Both the position numbers and the translations under genes were made by a program. The notes under the pieces are model-generated. The model was given only the letters and a program-made list of their open reading frames with translations, was not told the DNA's origin and searched no databases. Shown piece after piece: positions 37,092 through 48,935 of a DNA stretch of 64,000 nt. The DNA comes from Simmondsia chinensis (Eukaryota > Streptophyta > Magnoliopsida > Caryophyllales > Simmondsiaceae): the NCBI GenBank assembly GCA_018398585.1, contig JAGTTD010000001.1:39943938-40007937 (forward strand), written 5' to 3'. The number at the start of each line of letters is the position of its first letter. Within the stretch, counting starts at the first letter, position 1.

Positions 37092-40000
37092 TGTATTCTA
37101 ATTTAAAATAGAAATTGTAGACAATTTTGTAACCATTTTAAATTAACGGTTTTAAATATGGGTATATTATATTAGGTAATAATAATAGAATTTGCTGGGT
37201 ATTCCCTCAAACTTAGAGGAAGAAGCCCGGTTTTATTTGGGCTTTGTTATTACTTTGACCCAATACATATTATAATTAAAATTAGGGTAAATTACAAAAA
37301 AAATCTTCCGTCTTTTGCTTTAAAAATAGAAAATCCCCCTCACAAATAAAAGCAGTCACAAAACCCCCTCACTTTTAAAAATTTATCACTTAACCCTATG
37401 AAACTTTTTTTTGACCATTTTATTTCTAAAAAATGTGAGGGTTAAATGTTTAATTACATTTTTTGAAGGGTATTTTATATTATTAGGCAAAATTAGAAAC
37501 AATTTATGTTTTTACAATAGAATTAAGAAAATTTTATATATTTATAAAAATATGATTATTTTAATTAGTTATAATAATGATATTATAGGTTTAGAAGATA
37601 AAAAAATATTTTTAAATTTTTCATTTTTGTTTGGGATTCGTTTATCCTTTTAGCAAATTGTAGGAGACTAAGGTCGCGTTTGGTTTGGTCTTTTAATAAC
37701 TTAAAGTTATTAAAAAGCTCTATTTGAATGTATGAGTTGTATATGGTTGACAGAAAAGATCCTTTTACATATTTCTTATGGCTTAAATCAGAAAATAAAA
37801 AATTTGTTTCATAACTATGTAGGCAAATATACAGAACTTGATATTTTTTCATACCTTATTTTAGAATGATGTTTTTTAGAAAAAAATATGTTAGTCTCAA
37901 ATCTTGACACCCATGATCCATTTTTTACTTTTACCACCACCCACACCGACCACTACTAATGTTTATATAATTACGGGTCACGCCATTTACCACCATCATC
38001 TACTATGACTAGACATCAAACATGATTCACTCCTAAACCCCAAGACTCATCGCCACGTTTTACCTTGACAATCACCCCATCTATCACAAAGCGCCACCAT
38101 AAGCTGTCACAACTATAGTGCACTCCCACCCCTGTGGCTGCTAGCATGGCTTGCCACTTTCATAATTTTATCTCACCACCATGGTTCACCTTCATTGTCC
38201 ACCATAGCTTGCTACCACCATGTACAGTTGATCTCTACCAACAAGGTCACCTCTTTGGTCAACATAACTTGTCCAACTAGCACTCAACTTTAAGGCTTTC
38301 TACCATCAATCATTGTTGCTTGGCACCCAACCCCATGATCCACCAACTACTATGGCTGACGATTACTGGCACCTACTATTATTGGTCAATTTATATTATT
38401 AAGTTGTTCATAATCATTATAATAGATAAGTCCCTTTTTTTAAAAAAAATGTATTCAAAAACATTTGGATCTTTATGCATTGTTTAGCCAAATAACAAAC
38501 TTTAAAAAAATCCATATCTTAAGAAAATAGAAATTATTGAAATAAATAAGTTGAAGAAAGATAAGTTGAAAACAGATGAACTAGTCAGATCGTAATAGAG
38601 AGTTTGACGCACTTAAAAAATAATTATTGAAAAATATGTTTCAGGAAAGGTGTAACCCATTTAGCTTTGTGATTTTGGGTTTTGGTGTAGGCTAAAATCT
38701 CGAGATTTTGGCGTCTGTTGCTGATTCTTAGGTGTTAGCTCGGGGGTGGAGCTTTTTCTTTTTTCTTTTTTCCTGGTTTTGTGGGCATTCTTGAGCTCCA
38801 CTTCAGTGGGAGCACTAATTTGGTACTGAGAATTTTTGTCTCTAATAAAAAAAGGCTCTCAAATTATTGAATGTATGTACTGTATCATTTACCACGAATT
38901 ATACTTCTACTACTACTATTACCATTAATATTATCCTTTATATTTATAACTTAGCGCACTTTTGACCAAATCCTTCAAATATTGTTAAGAATTTCACATA
39001 CGCCTAGGAATAGTATTCTAACATGCCCCCTCATGCGAATGCTCATTAAGCTTTAAGTGTGAATAATGCACAGGCCCTTCTCATACCTTATGCTTAAATT
39101 ATGTTGATACATGCAAGTTAATTCCATTCAATTTTTTTTTATGCTTTCACACAATGATACATTCCAAGAATGAAGAGGGTTCCTAGTTAAACGAAATCTT
39201 CAGCTTGAAGATTATTTTTTTGTGATAATATATTCAACTCGAAGATATTATTAAAAATATTTTAAAGCCTTTCTGGGTTTGCTATGGAGAAATCGAATAT
39301 TGCATGATGTATATATGGAGTTAAAATTTGATAAGTTGGAGGTTGAACTTTGATGGGAAAGAATACGAGGTCAGCTCGTGGCTTCTTGCCTAAGTTGGCT
39401 TCCTATATCGTTAATTATCGGAAAAAAAAAAGAGTACGAAATTTGCGAAGCGATTAAGAGGAGTGCAACAAAGGAAATTGATATTTTGTCTTCTTAAGCG
39501 GGAGGTTATTACCTTTTTTTTTTTTTTTTTTTTTTTTGATCTGGGGAGATTAGTTACTCTTATATTTTAAAATAATTTTGATTAATTATTCATTTATATT
39601 TTTTCAGAATGTTTCCATATCACTCCTCTCTCGGATTTATTTGTCCGAATTATCAAGGAAACGGTCATTTGCTTTTATATTTTTTAAAAATCTAATTTTC
39701 AAACTTTCTTGATGCGCAAAATTAAAATTTTAGGTACTATGACTAACAAACCTCTCAGAAAATTACGTCGCGGTTTGGCACCGTAGGAGAATCATTACCA
39801 ATGGCACGCTGCGCGCCTAAGTGCGAAAAGACAGTGCAAGCTTTGTTATGTCGAAACCTAAATGTTAAGTCCGCAACACTTCCAAATGCCACTTCTTCCC
39901 GTCGCATCCGTCGTCAGGACGATCTAGTCGCAGGTTTTATAAGACAACATCGGTAGTTTTTGACAGCTTGAATGGAAGGCTCTGTTTGTTTTGACGAAAA

Positions 40001-42169
40001 AATAGAATGTAGGAATTGATTTTTTTTTCTGGAAAAGGTTTTCTGAGGAAATACAAATTCCGAATGGGGTTTTCCGTTGTTTGTTTAAAGAAAAACTTAA
40101 TTCTTCATTGTGATATCTTCTTGTATGCTTTAAAAAAAATATTTTCACCAATCATTTTATATCTTGTTATAGGATAACATAAAGTAACAATACAACATAT
40201 ATGAAGTAATAAAAAAAAAAGCTAACTAATATAAATTAGAAAAACAATTTCTTAAGTATTTTAAAATTTGAGCATTTATCATCTAAGTACTCTGTTATTT
40301 TAATAAATACAATGACGTGCTTTGAGACAAAAAATTTATCACCTGTGTACGTATTATGTTAAAATTTGGTGAATTTTCATTAAAATTCTGCAAATTTCTG
40401 CCAAAAAATGATATAGTATAAGCTATGATCATATTATCAAAAGGTTGTCCACATTCTAAAAAAAATTACTTATATATTATCCAAAAAATGTGTCATGCTA
40501 GCATTTTACCCAAAAAAATTATCACATTATGGTATATGATATATATAGATTGTTGTTTTTATTTAAAATCTACTAAATTTTGATAAAAGACACCAGATTC
40601 ATAAGAAAATTTTTAAACTTCAGGGTGCGTTATTGTATATTACTGAAATATTATAGTACCTCTGTAACAAATGCTAAAATATTAGGCACATAGATAATTT
40701 TCTTGTATAATATTATATAACAATTTAACTTGATTAAAATTGTTATATTGCAACCATAACAAAGTAACATCCAAGCTGCTTTTAATTACTCGGTCTAATT
40801 CTTATCCTATATCGTGATGTTAGTTGTCTGCAGTTCAGTCTGTTTTATTTTGATTCAATCTAGATTTGCATGATGAATACTACGAAGGTTTTTAGATCAC
40901 ATAGAATCATGACTTCTCCCCAAATAATGGAATAAGGTAAAACCACTTTCTGGAATGTAGTTTTTTCTCTAAACAAATGGAGCCTAAAACTTCATTTGGT
41001 TCAACTCAAGTTTTTTCCCATCTTAATTTTCACTATATAAGAGAAAAAGACAACCTCTTAAAAAGCAGGAATATGAGATTCTTTTTCTGACGTGGATTAT
41101 GTTCTTTTGCTCTTACGTTATTAGCTTTGCATTGAGTTCAAATGGATCAAACACAAAGTGATATATATAATAAAATTATTTTCCTCAATAAAACAAAAAA
41201 AAAAAAAAAAAATTGAAGGAAGGAAAAAAAAAAATGTAATCAAAATTTTTTAAAGTAAAATATATCTGTCACGAAATAGTTTTCTCAAACCAAACTTTTT
41301 TTAAAGGATGACCTTTTCCATTATATATTGTTGTCTTTCAATATAAATATGTAATTATATTGATGAAAAAAAAAATATTTTGTGCAAACCTCACTAACAT
41401 ATACGTAAAAAAACAAACATTTGAGTGTCTATTGAAGACCAAATTTATGATATATGACCCTCATTATTTGTTATTCGTGTATGAGATTTGTGTTTCATCA
41501 CTGCATCATCTTTCAAGATTGATAATCTTTCTAACCAACTATAGGAGAGTAATGGAATCACTCTAGTTGCTCAAACTATTTTGGTATGAGATTACGTAAG
41601 AAAAATATGTATATTGACAATGCAATTGATCTACCGATCAAATTCAATCCGACAACAATTTGGCATTTGACGTGTTAATTCACACGTTATTCATCTGCAA
41701 TTAGTCATATTAGCTTAAAAATTCTATACTTTGTTCAAGTGGTAAGACATTTGAATTTAGTATCCCATGAATTTTAGATCTGAGGTTTGACTCCTATTAT
41801 TAAATTTGCGACCACCTAACTTATCTTGATGCAGGTATGAAAGCTTCTAAAAGAGTCGTATATGGAATCCAGAAACTAGTCGAAATGTGATAAAGATCAC
41901 CATGACTGTCCAAAAACAATATAAGTCCTTGGACTCATAATTAACTATAATTTATCAAAATCAATAAAACTCTTATTAAAATGCAATACTATTGGGTCTT
42001 ACTAGTTCTTTAGAAAATAGGGAAGCATAATATAATGAGTCTCACATAATTTATTGGCTAGTATTATCTTATTAAATGAAAGGGGATGAAGAAGGGTTGC
42101 TAACCCGTCCGACCATTATAATAGAATTCGACTAAACATATCCCGTGAGTTGTAGTTATGACAATAATC

Positions 42170-42552
42170 TTAAGAAAATAAATTTTCAAGGGAGCTACAA
42201 TATATCCAAATGTTCTTCTCTCTCGCAAAGATTTCCTTCACGTGGTCGTAAAAACCTCCCCTTTGAAGAACTACCCATGTTAAATCATCATTACATTTCC
42301 TCTCATCCCCTAAGAGTTGTTCGCAACATCCTTTACTAATGGGTCTAGAAGTATCACCCTTCAACATATAGTTAAATACCTGTTCCCCACAGGTCGGGGT
42401 TATTTCCCCTATACATTTTTGTATATAACCTGGGTTTAAATCTGTTGCTGATGTAGGTGGTTGATATCCTCTGATTTTACGAGTCCTGATATTGCCAATA
42501 GCAAGCCAAATGCTATAAATGGGTAAATGCTAAAATACAACTTGGTGTCCAT
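42170..42552 (-). pseudogene. Prolamin-like secreted protein, copy 6 (frameshift)
   Basis: Loss of one A in the GTGGATTG context (plus strand near 42460) shifts the frame after SEDIN, so the predicted product has about 38 residues and only the signal peptide. Beyond the shift the original frame stays readable to the normal stop at 42170, with CEQ, DERK and YDHV variants. Met5 and Met17 have become Leu. Total length is 383 bp, exactly one less than the intact gene. The TATA box is intact (42641-42650). Confidence 0.85.
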
Positions 42553-42640
42553 GATGCTTATGTTTGGTTTTTTTCTTCTTGCTTTGTGTTATCTAAAAGA
42601 GAGAGAAATTATTGGTAATGGTCTCATTCGATTAAAGGCT

Positions 42641-42650
42641 CTATATATAG
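42641..42650 (-). promoter_or_regulatory. TATA box of gene copy 6
   Basis: CTATATATAG at the conserved position about 90 bp upstream of the former ATG, although the coding region is frameshifted. Confidence 0.55.
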
Positions 42651-43716
42651 TCACTAAATCATCATTCCAGGAAAAAAAGTAACCGAGTGTCAATAAATTA
42701 GACTTACGTTTGTATTGTAAGGTCAAAATGTTAAACTAAAAAGTGTATTAATTCATATATGAGTTTTATTAAGGTTGCTTAAATGCAATAAAGATAAAGA
42801 CTATTTTCGTAAGGGTGACACTATAGATACCTAAAAATATGTATCCATTTGGGTATCTAATATACCCGACAATAATTTATTTGTTGTAATCGATTTCATA
42901 ATATTTTTTACCTAATTACTTTTTGCTACTTGGCTACTTTACTTGATAAATTAAGCATTTTTGTTTCTTTAGGGTTTTATAGGATCGTGAAAGTAGTCTT
43001 TTATGACTACTGATTTTAAGCTCAAGTTTGATATCGAGTTACAAGTGACGATAGAAGAAGCAAATCAACGAGAAATGAAAGAATTAACATAGGATTTATG
43101 TGGTTCATCCCTAAATGACTTGTATCCACGATCCTCCTACGACTAGAGAGGCCTACTTATATTATTATGGACCAAAACGAAATTACAATTTACAAGCTGT
43201 TTCTCAACTTAGGATATTAATTACAAACACTTTTCTTATATAGCTTCTAGGTTACAAACATAAAGGAAAGAAAGAGAATAAAAACGGTTATATCTTCCTC
43301 TAGCTAGGCATCCTAATCAACAGGGCTGCCATCTAGGGTTTCTCCAAGCTTCAACTAAGGCGGTTCCCATTTCTGAGTGCGATGTAATCCAGGGGGGGTG
43401 ATTGAGATTGCCTTGATGGCAAATCCACTATGTGATGTAATAACGGTTTTAGTCCAAAAATAGGCTGGTAGCGATATGACTAAAATTAGGTTAAATTGTT
43501 TGAGAATTTTGATCGGGGTAAATTAGAATGTTTGTATTCTAATTTAAAATAGAAATTGTAGACAATTTTGTAACCATTTTAAATTAACGGTTTTAAATAT
43601 GGGTTTATTACATTAGGTAATAATAATAGAATTTGTTGGGTATTCCCTCTAACTTAGAGGAAGAAGCCCGGTTTTGTTTGGGCTTTGTTATTACTTTGAC
43701 CCAATACATATTATAA

Positions 43717-44389
43717 TTAAAATTAGGGTAAATTACAAAAAAAATCTTCCGTCTTTTGCTTTAAAAATATAAAATCCCCCTCACAAATAAAAGCAGTCAC
43801 AAAACCCCCTCACTTTTAAAAATTTATCACTTAACCCCATAAAACTTTTTTTTGACCATTTTATTTCTAAAAAATGAGAGGGTTAAATATTTAATTACAT
43901 TTTTTGAAAGGTATTTTATATTATTAGGCAAAAATTAGAAAAAATTTATGTTTTTCACAATAGAATTAAGAAAATTTTATATATTTATAAAAATATAATT
44001 ATATTAATTAGCTTTAATAATGATATTATAAGTTTAGAAGATAAAAAAAAATTTTAAATTTTTCATAAAAGATATTATAAGATAAAATATAATATTTTTG
44101 TTGATATTATAATGTCACATAATAATTTTTATAAATATAAATAATTCTTTTTTTTATTAATATAAAAAATTTATTTTTCTTCAAAATATAAAATCCTATC
44201 TAAAAATAAAGTAAAATACTTAATTATTTTATTTTGAGGGGCAAATTGTTTCAAAAAAAAGTTATTTGGAGGCAAAATGATAATTTTTTAAAAGTGCGGG
44301 GGTTTAATGAGTGGTTTTATTTGTGAAGGGGGTTTTCTGTTTTTAAAGCAAAATTCAGAGAAATTTTCAATAATTTACCCTTAAAATTA
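43717..44389. mobile_element. Complete Mutator-like non-autonomous element with 9-bp TSD
   Basis: The element is 43726-44380 (655 bp). It starts GGGTAAATTA and ends TAATTTACCC, and an inner inverted repeat of well over 100 bp is visible (CCCCTCACAAATAAAAG near 43786 against CTTTTATTTG TGAAGGGGG near 44312). It is flanked by a perfect 9-bp duplication TTAAAATTA (43717-43725 and 44381-44389). A 9-bp duplication and long terminal inverted repeats are hallmarks of Mutator-like elements. It has no coding capacity. It lies across the end of tandem unit F; all upstream units carry only its left 340 bp. Confidence 0.85.
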
Positions 44390-45041
44390 ATGAAAACAAA
44401 AAGTAGGGTGCTTGAAGACTAGTACATTCTGCAGTAAAAAAATGCAGAAAAATAGAGAGGAAAGAAAATCGCAGAGAGAGAAGGAGGGAGTTGCACTGAA
44501 GCTTTCCTGTTCTAGATTGACGCTCAAACGTTCTCCGATCGGAATGATATTTTAGTATGTTGTTTCTGCCATATTGACCTTCATATTCAATGGTCGGATA
44601 GTCATTTCGCCTCTTCAAAGTCATTACTTCGCTTAGCCCTATTTCTTATATGCTATTGGTATTTTCCACTTTAGGGTGAGTTTTTTGGGAGATTTATCAT
44701 TTCAAGAACTCTCTTGATGATTGGTATGCCTCTAACTTAGCTTAGAAAAGATAAATTGGCGTACCCACTTGTAGTTTGGTGATAGTGGAGAAGGTATTAT
44801 TTATTGATGGTCCCGTAGTTTTTTCCCTTCACGTTGGAGGTGTTTTCCACATAAAAATCGTCTGTCTCCTTTTGTTTGTTTGTGGGTTGCTTTGTTTGAT
44901 TGTTGTTCCATTCTCGCTTGTGAATTGGTGGTGGTTTTGTGATTACCTATTTGATTAACACAAAGAGGAAAATAAGTTATTTTTCCCAACAGAATTTTGG
45001 TAATATATCATTGTTGATATTCTAATCCGTGAAAAATCAAA
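44390..45041 (+). other. Intergenic, possible degraded LTR 3' end
   Basis: No gene seen. The stretch 44780-45010 (GTTGGAGGTGTTTTCCAC, TTGTTTGTTTGTGGG, CACAAAGAGGAAAATAAG, then TTCCCAACAGAATTTTGG) has the look of a plant LTR 3' end followed by a decayed primer-binding site. I could not find a partner LTR, so this is a guess. Confidence 0.3.
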
Positions 45042-45669
45042 ATCATGCCTAGGGCTGCAAATGAGTCAAGCTGACTCGCGAGCCGGTTTGACTCGGCTCC
45101 TTAATTGTTTGGCTCGGGTTCATCTAAGCCGACTCGAGAGCCTGCTTGGCTTGTTTAAGAGCGGCTCATTTAAATAAATGAGCCAAATCAAACTGAGGCC
45201 GATTCAGCTCGAAAGGCTCACGAGCTGGCTCGTTTATGGGCTCATGAACTGGCTCGATTATTGGCAAGCATGTCTAGATTGCAAAATTGAGTTACAGGTA
45301 TTTATTTTATTTTCAATTTTCATACATAATTTATTTTATTGCCCTTTTCTTGCAATCCAAGTAGCGATAATACTAAATGAATCTAAAAAGCCTAATAAAT
45401 GTGCTTAACGAGCCTGGTAAATAAGCACAATGAGCCAACAAATTTCAACGAGTCAGCTTGCCAAATAATCAAACATAAATGATACTGATACGGAACTGGT
45501 CTCATTTAGTAAAAGAGCCGGTCTTATTTAGTAAATGAGCCGAGTCAAGCATGGATATGCGGCTCGATTAGATAAATGATACCAATATCGGGTCGGTCTC
45601 ATTTAGTTAACGAGGCGAGCCGAGCAAGCAGTGGCTCGGGTCGGCTCATTTTGCAGCCCTAATCATGCC
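45042..45669. mobile_element. hAT-type non-autonomous element (MITE) with 8-bp TSD
   Basis: The element is 45050-45661 (612 bp), with 12-bp terminal inverted repeats TAGGGCTGCAAA and TTTGCAGCCCTA. It is flanked by a perfect 8-bp duplication ATCATGCC (45042-45049 and 45662-45669). An 8-bp duplication is the hAT signature. Both subterminal regions are crowded with GGCTCG/CGAGCC motifs in varied orientation, the usual form of hAT transposase-binding sites. No transposase is encoded, so it depends on one in trans. Confidence 0.9.
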
Positions 45670-46309
45670 ATATCTTAGCCAATTGCCCCGATTTTGTGCT
45701 ACAATTACGTGTTTGTGTTGCCTATTTAAAATCCCTTGTATGAGGGCTCTGCAAGATATTGCAAGAAAGCAAAGTAAAAGGCACTAAAAAGGTCACAGAG
45801 AAGGAAATAGAAATTAAGGGAGAGAAAGCAGCAAGGAGGAAGAAGACAGAGGAACGAAGAAGGAGGGCTCGGCTATGGGGCTCGGATTTGAGATCCGGTT
45901 TGGAGATTTGTGGTCCTGTATGCTGTTCATCTTCATTCTTGGTTTAGGTTACGGTTTTCTCATTCTCTCTTTTGTTTTCTTGTATGAATCTCTGTAAGGT
46001 TTTTTTATATGAATCTCTATAAGGTCTTCTAATTCAATCTTTTTATTAATCTATGATTAAAAAACCTCAAATTGTTAATAGCGGAGACTGCTTTGAAAAC
46101 TGAGGCTTGTGGATGTAGGCTCATTTAGGAGCTGACCCACATATATCGTACTTTGTTCTTGATTTTGATTTTCATTATTTTTTGGTTATTTTCGGTATTT
46201 TTTTCATTTTTCTTCACTGTTGTTTTGTTTGCACTGTTGCCAAATCCGACTTTTCAAGGGATTCGGATCGGACTTCCAGCACCCGAAACATAACATTAAT
46301 TGATATGGT
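45670..46309 (+). other. Intergenic, possible solo-LTR remnant
   Basis: No gene supported. A purine-rich AAG/GAG tract (45760-45870) is followed by a T-rich leader-like sequence. The segment GTGGATGTAGGCTC (46110) to about 46300 resembles the U5 end of copia LTRs. No second copy or duplication was found, so the assignment is weak. Confidence 0.28.
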
Positions 46310-46940
46310 AAACACTAACAGTTTGATATCTACTGAACACCAAATCTATAATATATGACCCACTTTTTGCAAAAGAAAAATCCATTTAATGATGACTTTC
46401 CAAATCTTTCAGAGCTTGTCCAAGCATCTCATTAAAGGATGGAAAAACGTGCCATTCATGTTCGAAATATGCTCAATCATCCGCGAATATTCATGATCTT
46501 TGTAATGAAGTGTTGAAGATTGATGGAGACTTTGACATGCTTATAAACATTCATGGAGTGATTCACTTGATTCCTCAAATGATCCACCTATAGAATTCAA
46601 TCCATCAATGGGTTGAACGCAAAAAATTTGGCATAAATTACTTTTATCCACTATTAGTTTGTTTGATTACATCATAAGCTATACACTTGGACTAGTTTCT
46701 CGTGAAATTTATGCCTAGGATTTTTATCCCGCCGTTTTGTTTGCGACCGTCTATTTATGTTGGTGCATGCATGACAACTCTTAACTACTAATGCATGAAA
46801 CTTGAAAGTTAGTTGAGATGCGTGTGAAAAAGCTTGAACTCTTTGATTTCCCAAAAAGCAAATAATTCACTTGATTATAATAAAAGGTAAATTATCCAAA
46901 ACTCATAATAAAATATACAATGAGGTCTTACAAGCTAACA
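46310..46940 (+). repeat. Old diverged copy of part of the tandem unit (forward)
   Basis: CTACTGAACACCAAATCTATAATATATGACCC matches the segment beginning at 11964 in unit B with few changes. Shorter matches follow in the same order: CAATTTGGCAT-like, ACTAGT, then AACTCATAATAAAA TATACAATGAGGTCTTAC. It corresponds to the 570 bp just downstream of the gene (that is, 3' of the minus-strand gene), and ends before any gene sequence. Much more diverged than units A to F are from each other. Confidence 0.5.
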
Positions 46941-47029
46941 ATTTTATGTAACTACTTTTAGTTTAAATAAATATGTACCACTTAAAAGTTTTTTACACGC
47001 ATCAAGGTTAAGTTGGTTTTGTGGGGGTG

Positions 47030-47395
47030 GGGGTAGGGGGAATCTAATAATAGGAATCAAACCTTAGATCTAAACTTCGTAAGACACTAAGTTCAGATTG
47101 TAATGCGACAAATTAAAGATGAGGCATTAAACTTCATGACTCATTATCTTACCACTTGAACTAACTGTTGTGGAGTAATATAACAAAACGAAGATAATTA
47201 AAAGTGAAAATTTATGTATCAAAGTACCAATTTTTGTCACTCAATCCATTAGTGGATTGAATTTCTTCGGTCAATCAATTGCATCAACAGTTTATCTCTT
47301 TTTCTTGATATCATACCAAAGTAGTTTGAGAAACTAAGTGATATTTTCGACCAATGAATTTTTATAGGCATTTTAAAATTCATTAACATCTTATA
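47030..47395 (-). repeat. Old diverged copy of part of the tandem unit (inverted)
   Basis: Read on the minus strand this follows the unit from GGTATGA(G/T)ATCA through CAATTGAT and ATTCAATCC to AGTTCAAGTGGTAAGA and GGTTTGATTCCTATTATTA, the tRNA-like motif pair, with an extra piece of about 60 bp between the two boxes. Together with 46310-46940 it makes a loose inverted repeat of the same module. Confidence 0.5.
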
Positions 47396-48930
47396 GTTCG
47401 TGAAAAGGATTATAAATGTCGCTAGATGAAGTGCTAGAACGAACCGCCTTTATTAATGACAAATGAAATTTTTTTTTGCAAGAAATGTTTTCTTTTTAGG
47501 TAATTCTCATTATACATATTTATATAGAAGCATAGTAATATAAAATGGAAAGATGTCATGCAATGTTGGTGGAGACTTTAGGCCTGTTTGGAATTACTTA
47601 TTTCGGGCGGGGGAGGGGGGGGACCACCCCCCTAAAAAAAAGCATTTTTTTGAGATTTGAGAGTGTTCGACAACTGTGAAAAGTGTTTTTTATTAAAAGC
47701 AAAAGCAAAAATTTGGTGCTTCTCCTTTTAAGCAGAAGCAAAAGTAAAACCTAAACAATTGACAAAGTTTATTTTAGGTACCCTGAAATTTATTAATATT
47801 TGAAATATATATTTCACAAATAGTTTATATATTTAAAAATATATATTAAATATGAAAAAAAATATTTTGATAATTAACAATATATTTATGATATTTAGAA
47901 AATATTTTAAATATTTAAAAAAAAATTAAAAATATTTTAATTTTTTTGAAAATTAATTATTTTAAAATTATTGAGAAAATATTTATGAATATTAAAATTT
48001 TTTAAATATTTAAAAATATTTATAAATTTAGAAAATATTTTAAATATTTAGAAAATGTATTAAATATTTAGAATGGTTCATGGGTGATATTTTTTTAACT
48101 ATAAAGGACTTCTGTCAGTGTTCTTTTCTTGTAATTTTTTCAACTATATTTAGGTATGACATTGAAAAATTTTAGAAAAGTTTATGTGTGACTTTGTAAA
48201 GCTAAAAAATTTTAGGTAATTTTTTGAACCGCACCTAAAATTTAGGAGGTTTTTAGTAAAAGAAAAAAAAAAAAATCCTAAACTATATGGGATTCATTTT
48301 CAATCCATTTTAAATTCAGGATATTACTTTTATTATGCAAATTACATTAGGTCAATTTTATTGTATAAATTATACGAATGAGTCCATTTTTTTCAGTTCT
48401 ATTTTTGGTTTGGTACAACTTATTAGGTAATATGCTATGTTGTGTTTCATGTTTCTAGTGTATCTTAGGATACTAAGATTGAAAAGATTCAGTTGTTCTT
48501 GCTCTTTGATTTTTGTGTGTTGCTTTAACTGTTCTCGTTCTTCTTTTGTTCTTTCTTTCTCTGTTTTACCTCGGTGGATAATGGATGAGGCCTCTCGTGT
48601 TTTTTGCTTTTGTTCATCTTATTGAAAATTGAGATCCCCTGTTTTGATTCATTTGAAGTTAACATAAAGCTAATAGTGTAAGATCGTAACAAATAATGCC
48701 ATAATTTTAATGCAATTTTATAACAAGGTGTAAGGTTATGTACACCAATAACCTTAATAAAACGCCAATTTTATCCATAATTGTCCCAACATTCATGTAG
48801 TAGAGTAGCAAATTGAACTTAGAATGGGGGAGCCATGTTATTTTAAGTTTCAGGTCGAATTTATGTCGGATTAGGTGTTCTAAGTTCCAAGTTCAAGGGC
48901 CCCTAGTGAATTTTGGAAAGATTCACAGTA
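47396..48930. other. AT-rich intergenic region without genes
   Basis: Nothing coding is supported. A G-rich run (47608-47632) sits next to CCACCCCCC, and 47860-48075 is a loose array built from AAATATTTA-like motifs. The sequence at 47585-47610 starts like a MITE end (GGCCTGTTTGGAATTACTT), but I found no matching inverted end. Confidence 0.5.
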
Positions 48931-48935
48931 AGCAT

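Larger units (their letters stand above)
27761..37624. repeat. Tandem unit E (9.86 kb), gene copy 5 broken, LINE insertion
   Basis: Standard unit enlarged by an RTE LINE at 33648-37091. The Ty3 target (near 31558) is empty. It contains the C-rich stretch (28050-28530), Lys/Pro-rich frame (28637-28948), small GC-rich frame (29929-30084), foldback element (30368-30833) and tRNA-like motifs (about 31859, with box B GGTTTGAATCC). The rest is AT-rich non-coding DNA. Confidence 0.9.
37625..44066. repeat. Tandem unit F (6.44 kb), last unit, gene copy 6 broken
   Basis: Collinear with B and C. The Ty3 site (near 41432) is empty. It contains the C-rich stretch (37930-38400), small GC-rich frame (39801-39956), a T run at 39513-39537, the foldback element (40248-40703) and tRNA-like motifs (about 41730). 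At 44066 it does not run into another unit; the inverted-repeat element, cut short in all other units, continues to its natural end. Confidence 0.9.

Noticed and set aside
1..44066. Centromeric or satellite DNA.
   Set aside because: The unit is 6.4 kb, gene-containing, with few copies seen. That fits tandem segmental duplication better than a satellite.
44776..44958. Short hydrophobic frame of 60 codons.
   Set aside because: It arises from a T/G-rich leader-like stretch; no family match and no promoter is evident.
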